Assembly (NCBI GenBank): GCA_016199425.1
Contig: JACQGT010000071.1
Location: 1 to 5,326, forward strand
Length of the DNA stretch: 5,326 nucleotides
Source: Chloroflexota bacterium
GTDB lineage: Bacteria; Chloroflexota; Anaerolineae; Caldilineales; Caldilineaceae
Direction: 5' to 3'
Below, in pieces: positions 1 to 3,571 of the stretch; position 1 is the stretch's first letter; every line of letters begins with the position of its first letter. The position numbers and the translations under genes are program-made. The notes beneath the pieces were generated by a model. The model was not told the origin of the DNA and did no database searches. It saw only the letters and a program-made list of their open reading frames with translations.

Positions 1-45
1 CGCAACTAACGCACGAGACGTCGATCTTGCGCTCGTACGGAGTAG

Positions 46-108
46 GTTGGGTTCTTCCGGCGCAAACCGCAAGGGAGTTTCCTTTTGCTTCCGCCGGAAG
101 AACCCAAC
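46..108. repeat. long perfect inverted repeat (hairpin) downstream of the pur operon
   Basis: Positions 46-62 and 92-108 are perfect 17-nt inverted repeats starting GTTGGGTTCTTCCGG. They enclose 29 nt in which 69-74 and 81-88 can pair further with a small bulge. The element lies 26 nt beyond the stop of the DUF2442 gene, where a terminator of the minus-strand operon would be expected. Neither side is followed by a T-tract, so it is not a canonical Rho-independent terminator. It could be a 3'-end stabilising hairpin, a bidirectional terminator without U-tract, or a dispersed REP/MITE-like repeat. The inverted repeat is seen directly; its role is inferred. Confidence 0.7.
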
Positions 109-134
109 AGAGCGGCGATCACTCGTCAACGTTT

Positions 135-419
135 CTATGAACTATTTCGTCCAGCCAGCCAGTGCTGGAAGGACTTGTCGCTTTCGCCGCCGCGTCGCCC
201 GGCCAGAAGGCCTTCGACGCCGATGTGTTCGTCCAGGTCCGGCCAGTGGATGGCGTAGCCATCGCCCAATAGTTGCCAGTTCTGGCGTTCCTCTTCGGTC
301 GCGTGTTGGAGACGGGGGTACCAGTCCAATGGAATTGTCAATGTGCAGCCGTCCGGTAGATCGATAATCAGTCTGTCGGTGCCCATTGCGGAGTCCATTT
401 CAACACTCACGACATCCAC
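135..419 (-). CDS. DUF2442 domain-containing protein
   Basis: A small protein of about 94 residues matching the DUF2442 family as I know it. A short beta-rich N-terminus (LIIDLPDGCTLTIPL) is followed by the hallmark segments LDWYPRLQHAT, GDGYAIHWPDLDEHI and VEGLLAGRRGGES. The family's function is unknown; members often sit beside a DUF4160 protein in toxin-antitoxin-like pairs, but no DUF4160 gene is visible here. The listed start is GTG at 419, which overlaps the end of purC by 13 nt. A second in-frame GTG at 410 would give the classic 4-nt GTGA overlap with the purC stop but shortens the N-terminal strand region slightly. Either way, translation is probably coupled to purC. It is the last gene of the minus-strand run and ends at TAG (137-135). 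Confidence 0.85.
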   Translation of the reverse strand: MDVVSVEMDSAMGTDRLIIDLPDGCTLTIPLDWYPRLQHATEEERQNWQLLGDGYAIHWPDLDEHIGVEGLLAGRRGGESDKSFQHWLAGRNSS

Positions 420-1450
420 CCCCGCAGATTCCGCTTGATGCGCGGCCCCGCGGGATACTCCCCCGGCTCGAACGTTCGCCCAGTGAGCATCTCATAGGCG
501 CGGATGTAGCGGGCCGCGGCCTGCACGGCCAGCGCCTCCGGCATGGGGAAGGGTTCGCCTTCGCCCCGGTAGCCCCGGGCCGCGTAGTAAAGCCGGATAA
601 ATTCCTTATCGAAATTCTCCGGCTCCGCCCTCTCCTCTCTCCCTTTTCTCTCCTCTGCCTCTCCTCCGCGTGCCTCCGCGCCCCTCCGCGCCTCCGCGGT
701 GAAACTCTTTGCGGTGACCTCTTCATAACTCTCCACAGTCCAGAAGCGGCTGGAATCGGGGGTGTGCATCTCGTCGATCAGCACCAGCTCCCCATCGTCG
801 GTCAGGCCGAACTCGTACTTCGTATCCACCAGAATCAGCCCACCCCGCCGGGCGATGGCCTGTCCCCGCTGAAAGACGGCGATGGCCGCGGCGCAGACCT
901 GCTCCCACAAATCAGCCGAAACCAGACCCCGCTCCACAATCTCGGCGCTGGTGATGCGTTCGTCGTGGCCGCCGTCCTGGGCCTTCGTCGTCGGGGTGAT
1001 AATCGGTTCGGGCAGGGGATCGTTTTTGTGCAGCCCGTCGGGGAAGTCCATCCCGTAGATGGTCCGTTCGCCCTGGCTGTAGCGAACCCAGAGCGCGGTG
1101 GAGGTGACGCCGGTGATGTAGCCGCGCACGACCACCTCCACAGGCAGGGGACGGCATTTGCGCCCAATCGTCACATTCGGGTCCGGTGAACCGATGAAGT
1201 GGCTGCCGATGATGTCCGCTACCTGCGCAAACCAAAAGGCGGCCAGTTGGTTGAGTACCTGGCCTTTGTAGGGCACCAACCCCAGAATGCGGTCAAAGGC
1301 CGAGAGGCGGTCGGTGGCGACCAGCAGCAGCCGGTCGTCGTCCAACTCGTAGATGTCCCGCACTTTGCCCTGGCGTTTACGGCCGAGGAAGGGCAGGTCT
1401 ATGCCGTCGAAGGGGTGGGCCAGAGCGCGCTCAATCGGTATCGGATTCAT
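407..1450 (-). CDS. purC: phosphoribosylaminoimidazole-succinocarboxamide synthase (SAICAR synthase), with repeat-derived insertion
   Basis: A cytosolic enzyme that joins CAIR and aspartate using ATP to make SAICAR. The 347-aa protein is of the longer, yeast Ade1-like type. Visible landmarks are RQGKVRDIYE near the N-terminus (nucleotide-binding loop), DRLSAFD, the signature LPVEVVVRGYITG, ITPTTKAQDGGHDE, the second signature LILVDTKYEFG, DEMHTPDSSRFW, and a C-terminus with PENFDKEFIRLYY and AARYIRAYEMLTG. The ATG at 1450 gives the family N-terminus and has an AGGAAG ribosome-binding site just upstream. It lies inside the membrane-protein gene (20-nt overlap), so it is likely translated by coupling. 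Residues about 250-276, between SRFWTVESYEE and EPENFDKEF, form a Glu/Arg-rich insertion encoded by GC-rich repeats. Relatives have only a short linker there. The frame stays open and all core motifs are present, so it is probably functional. Confidence 0.95.
   Translation of the reverse strand: MNPIPIERALAHPFDGIDLPFLGRKRQGKVRDIYELDDDRLLLVATDRLSAFDRILGLVPYKGQVLNQLAAFWFAQVADIIGSHFIGSPDPNVTIGRKCRPLPVEVVVRGYITGVTSTALWVRYSQGERTIYGMDFPDGLHKNDPLPEPIITPTTKAQDGGHDERITSAEIVERGLVSADLWEQVCAAAIAVFQRGQAIARRGGLILVDTKYEFGLTDDGELVLIDEMHTPDSSRFWTVESYEEVTAKSFTAEARRGAEARGGEAEERKGREERAEPENFDKEFIRLYYAARGYRGEGEPFPMPEALAVQAAARYIRAYEMLTGRTFEPGEYPAGPRIKRNLRGWMS
626..703. repeat. GC-rich short tandem repeat and polypyrimidine tract inserted in purC
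   Basis: On the plus strand, CCTCCGCG recurs about every 8-10 nt (units near 663-670, 673-680, 683-690 and 691-698), flanked by a C/T-only-like tract at about 626-664. On the coding strand this reads as GCGGAGG repeats followed by GAGAGG-type purine runs. The encoded peptide is Ala/Arg/Glu-rich and has no counterpart in usual PurC. Similar (CGCGGAGG)n-type runs are known to me as dispersed intergenic repeats in many bacterial genomes. Here the unit lies inside an enzyme gene without breaking the frame. Confidence 0.75.
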
Positions 1451-2006
1451 CGGTCTTCTTCCTGGAACGTCTGCGGGCAGAGCGCGGTTGTCGCGGCGCG
1501 GGTGTTTCTGTCCCACGCGGCCGGAGCGTGTACATATCAGGTGACAGGCGGCGGACAACAGTCGTATCGTCCTCGTCGTCGCTGTCCACTTCTTCGTAGT
1601 TGGAGCCGTCCAGAATCATTTGGACGATAATAAACATCAGCAGCGCCGCCGTACCGACCATCAGTAGAGACGCTTCCCACACCGCGAGCGGCGTGAGAAG
1701 GACAACCAGACGTGCCAGGAGAACTTCCGCCAGGGCAAGAATGGCAAAGCCCACGGCGCACAGAAAAATCGTAATGAGATCAAATTTGGGCAGACGAGCC
1801 AAAATCACAAATCCACTTGCCACGACCAGAAGTGCCACCGCCGCAGCCTGGGCAAACGTCAGGGGGGCAAGCAGCGTCAACAGCCAGGCCAATAGAAGAA
1901 AATAGCCTGTAGCCAAAGACAAAACGACGAAGGCAGCCACAGTCATAACGATAAATACTATTCTGATACTGATATTTTCCGGGCCGAATTGTGTATTTTT
2001 ATCCAT
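1431..2006 (-). CDS. small membrane protein of unknown function within the pur operon
   Basis: I do not recognise a named family. The 191-aa protein has a short polar N-terminus, then four probable membrane-spanning stretches: about residues 14-49 (long, possibly a tight pair), 52-70, 77-107 and 112-132. The cytosolic or external tail of about 59 residues begins with a strongly acidic run (EEVDSDDEDD, 138-147). It ends in a basic, Pro/Arg-rich segment (about 157-186). The start ATG at 2006 lies inside the end of purQ (8-nt overlap), with GAGGTGAT upstream as a good ribosome-binding site. The stop codon lies inside purC (20-nt overlap). This tight packing indicates cotranscription and coupling with purQ and purC. 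No motif links it to purine synthesis or transport, and four segments are few for a transporter. Confidence is high that it is a real gene, low on role. Confidence 0.8.
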   Translation of the reverse strand: MDKNTQFGPENISIRIVFIVMTVAAFVVLSLATGYFLLLAWLLTLLAPLTFAQAAAVALLVVASGFVILARLPKFDLITIFLCAVGFAILALAEVLLARLVVLLTPLAVWEASLLMVGTAALLMFIIVQMILDGSNYEEVDSDDEDDTTVVRRLSPDMYTLRPRGTETPAPRQPRSARRRSRKKTDESDTD

Positions 2007-2825
2007 TGATCATCACCTCAAATAGCGCCAGCCCCATCCCTCCACCAGTGGAGACTGGGTTCTGAATCGTCATCACGTGATCCTCCGGGTGGGGCATCAG
2101 ACCCACGACGTTGCCCGCCGCATTGCAAATGCCCGCAATGTCTGCCACGCTGCCGTTGGGGTTGACGGGATAGCGCCCGCCCGCGGGATTCCCTTCCGCG
2201 TCCACATAGCGAAAGGCGATCAGTCCGGCCTCGTCCAGACGGCGCACGGTCGCCTCGTCTGCGGCCTGGAAGTTGCCCTCGCCGTGGGCCACCGGACAGA
2301 AAATCGGTTGGCGGATGGCGGAAAGAAAGCCCGCTGCGGCGTTGCCGGTTACGGCCAAATGCACCCACCGACACTCAAAATGGCCGGATGCGTTGTGCGT
2401 CAATGTCACAGTGCGTATTGCGAGTTGCGAGTTGCGAGTTGCGCCGCCGTCTGCTGTCCGCCGTCTACCGTCTGCCGTCCGCCGTCCGCCGTCTCCCCGC
2501 CGGGAAGAAGCCCCGCCCGCACAAGCGTCTGGAAGCCGTTGCAGATGCCCAACACCCGCTTGCCGCTGGCGACAAATTCGTGCAACTGGTCTTGAAAGAA
2601 GACGCGCAGGTCCAAAGCCTGGCGCACGCCCGCGCCCAGCGCATCGCCATAGGAGAAGCCGCCGGGCAGAAGGAGGATGTCGTAATCGACGAAACACCGC
2701 GCTCTGGCCCGTAGCTGGTTAATGTGGACGATTTCCGGCGCGCCCCCAGCCAGCTCACAGGCCCGGACTGCTTCGCCGTCCCGGTTCGTGCCGGATGCGT
2801 GGAGAATGAGGATTTTGGGTTTCAC
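1999..2825 (-). CDS. purQ: phosphoribosylformylglycinamidine synthase glutaminase subunit PurQ, split by a frameshift in heptamer repeats
   Basis: PurQ supplies ammonia from glutamine to PurL for FGAM synthesis (class I glutamine amidotransferase). The N-terminal part (2825-2406) reads MKPKILILHASGTNRDGEA, PGGFSYGDALGAG and the nucleophile elbow LGICNGFQ (Cys95), up to LLPGG (about residue 110). It then enters two heptamer arrays and stops at TGA (2408-2406). The C-terminal part continues in another frame from the arrays: TLTHNASGHFECRWVHL, PVAHGEGNF and LMPHPEDHV (catalytic His and Glu), ending at TAA (2001-1999). As written, translation yields a 139-aa product without His/Glu. Both frames are open through the repeats. 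One extra heptamer (+7) or two fewer (-14) would join them into about 275 residues. The GTG at 2825 is chosen because family proteins begin near KPKILILH. Both halves look otherwise undecayed, which argues for a recent event, a switch, or an assembly slip. Confidence 0.9.
2413..2440. repeat. heptamer array (GCGAGTT)n in purQ
   Basis: Three perfect tandem GCGAGTT units (2420-2426, 2427-2433, 2434-2440), preceded by one degenerate unit GCGTATT (2413-2419). On the purQ strand this is (GCAACTC)n. Because 7 is not a multiple of 3, each frame reads the same cyclic heptapeptide (QLATRNS), and no frame contains a stop. The N-terminal purQ frame closes soon after leaving the array; the C-terminal frame continues. 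Confidence 0.9.
2444..2492. repeat. heptamer array (CYGCCGT)7 in purQ
   Basis: Seven tandem 7-nt units, mostly CCGCCGT or CTGCCGT with variants CTGCTGT and CTACCGT, fill 49 nt. On the purQ strand they read as ACGGCGG/ACGGCAG units, giving the Thr-Ala-Asp-Gly-Gly-Arg/Gln peptide. This array directly abuts the GCGAGTT array but is a different sequence family. Together they replace the short linker normally found between LLPG and TLTHN in PurQ. Confidence 0.9.
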
Positions 2826-2857
2826 GGGTCGACCAACCAATCGAATGATTCGGACAT
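2822..2857 (-). CDS. possible 11-codon leader peptide overlapping the purQ start
   Basis: A consensus ribosome-binding site AGGAGG (2867-2862) lies 4 nt before ATG at 2857. That ATG opens the mini-ORF MSESFDWLVDP, ending in a TGA that overlaps the purQ GTG start as GTGA. No purQ-frame start codon sits at a good distance from this AGGAGG; the purQ GTG at 2825 is 36 nt away. The simplest reading is a tiny coupled leader. Alternatives are a one-base indel that separated the ATG from purQ, or use of an in-frame TTG (2840). It contains no run of regulatory codons that would suggest attenuation. Confidence 0.35.
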   Translation of the reverse strand: MSESFDWLVDP

Positions 2858-2861
2858 ACAC

Positions 2862-2867
2862 CCTCCT
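2862..2867 (-). promoter_or_regulatory. consensus ribosome-binding site AGGAGG upstream of purQ
   Basis: A perfect AGGAGG on the minus strand, spaced 4 nt from ATG 2857 and 36 nt from the purQ GTG at 2825. It is the strongest Shine-Dalgarno sequence near purQ and suggests that ribosomes load at the mini-ORF and reach purQ by coupling. Confidence 0.65.
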
Positions 2868-2875
2868 AAACTCGT

Positions 2876-2904
2876 TTGCTGCGGCAATCTGCAAGTGTTA
2901 TACT
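2876..2904 (+). promoter_or_regulatory. extended -10 promoter for the plus-strand cassette
   Basis: TATACT (2899-2904, 5/6 match to TATAAT) is preceded by TG at 2896-2897 with one base between, the extended -10 pattern. TTGCTG (2876-2881) lies exactly 17 nt upstream as a weak -35. Transcription would start near 2911, giving a leader of about 43 nt to the ATG at 2954. Confidence 0.55.
2897..2902 (-). promoter_or_regulatory. candidate -10 element for purQ, overlapping the cassette -10
   Basis: On the minus strand these bases read TATAAC (5/6 match to TATAAT). They share four bases with the plus-strand TATACT, so one AT-rich core may serve both directions. No good -35 is found 16-18 nt upstream. 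The predicted start near 2890 would leave the AGGAGG site in a short leader, as expected for purQ. Confidence 0.35.
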
Positions 2905-2953
2905 GCGGCTGATTCAACATCTCGTCGAGAGACACCGTTGCCGGAGAAGCTCA

Positions 2954-3385
2954 ATGACCGCAACCGCTGAAACACTGACAGTCCGTCTTCCCGCCGCCGC
3001 AATGGAACGTCTGCGTCGGATCTCCCAAATCTCCCGCCGCCCCATCGACACGCTTGTAGCCGATACACTGGAAGCCAGTCTGCCGCCCTTGCTCGAAACT
3101 GTCCCCGATGAATACCGGAGCGATTTGGCTGTATTGGAATCACTTTCGTCGATTGAATTACGGGAACAGATTTTCGCTCAACTCGACGGAAAAACAGTGG
3201 AACGCTACAATTTCTTGCTCGAACGCAATTCCTCCGGTACGCTCAGACCGGAGCAGGAGCAAGAATTGGACGCTTTGCGCCGGTCTGCCGATCTGCTAAT
3301 GTACCGCAAAGTCTACGCTGCACTTATCCTCAAATGGCGCGGTGAGTATATTCCTTTATCGGCTGAACTCCAGTCCACCAACTAA
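2954..3385 (+). CDS. ribbon-helix-helix-like protein, usual upstream partner of an HNH endonuclease
   Basis: An intact 143-aa protein starting at ATG 2954, with GGAG 7 nt upstream. Residues about 8-45 (LTVRLPAAAMERLRRISQIS, then RRPIDTLVADTLEASLPPLL) resemble a ribbon-helix-helix fold: a short strand followed by two helices, as in many antitoxins. The rest is helical and charged, with EEYRSDL-like, SSIELREQIF, GTLRPEQEQELDALRR and a conserved-looking end LMYRKVYAALILKWRG. From memory, proteins of this layout in Cyanobacteria and Chloroflexi are commonly followed by a small HNH endonuclease. The decayed sequence directly downstream matches that partner's C-terminus. It may act as a DNA-binding regulator or antitoxin-like partner, but that is inference. 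It lies antisense between purL and purQ. Confidence 0.85.
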   Translation: MTATAETLTVRLPAAAMERLRRISQISRRPIDTLVADTLEASLPPLLETVPDEYRSDLAVLESLSSIELREQIFAQLDGKTVERYNFLLERNSSGTLRPEQEQELDALRRSADLLMYRKVYAALILKWRGEYIPLSAELQSTN

Positions 3386-3387
3386 TT

Positions 3388-3567
3388 TTCAATCCACGCA
3401 CTCAACGCTGGCGAGAACACTTCGCCTGGTCAGCCGATGCCACCCGAATTGTGGGTCTGTCTCCGTGTGGGCGGGCTACTGTCGTTGCTCTAAAAATGAA
3501 CAATGACGATATCGTTTCCACTCGTAGACTTTGGGTGAGCGTTGGCTGGCATCCTCCTCGCGACTGA
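3388..3567 (+). pseudogene. C-terminal remnant of an HNH endonuclease gene
   Basis: In the frame starting at TTC 3388, an uninterrupted 59-codon stretch runs to TGA (3565-3567). It reads FNPRTQRWREHFAW, then SADATRIVGLSPCGRATVVA, then LKMNNDDIVSTRRLWVSVG and WHPPRD. I recognise this as the conserved tail of the roughly 150-170-aa HNH endonucleases that follow RHH-like proteins of the type encoded just upstream. The N-terminal two thirds, including the zinc-binding Cys pairs and the His-Asn-His core, are absent. The remnant begins only 2 nt after the upstream stop, so a clean deletion is likely. It has no start codon or ribosome-binding site of its own; the only internal ATG (3496) would leave about 23 residues. 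A role as a functional nuclease is excluded. Confidence 0.8.
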
Positions 3568-3571
3568 CAAA

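Noticed and set aside
1..45. Possible end or start of another gene at the left edge
   Set aside because: Some frames are open here, but 45 nt show no recognisable protein segment, start with ribosome-binding site or RNA feature.
386..1189. Open reading frame of 267 codons on the plus strand opposite purC
   Set aside because: It is the antisense shadow of purC, which has clear SAICAR synthase motifs; the plus-strand translation shows no recognisable domain.
2413..2492. CRISPR-like array in purQ
   Set aside because: Units are 7 nt, contiguous and without spacers; this is a simple tandem repeat.
2406..2500. Programmed -1 frameshifting in purQ
   Set aside because: No X-XXY-YYZ slippery heptanucleotide is evident in the overlap; a change in heptamer number explains the frame change more simply.
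3506..3515. Palindrome ACGATATCGT as a possible terminator between the convergent genes
   Set aside because: Only 10 nt, no loop and no T-tract, and it lies within the coding frame of the HNH remnant.
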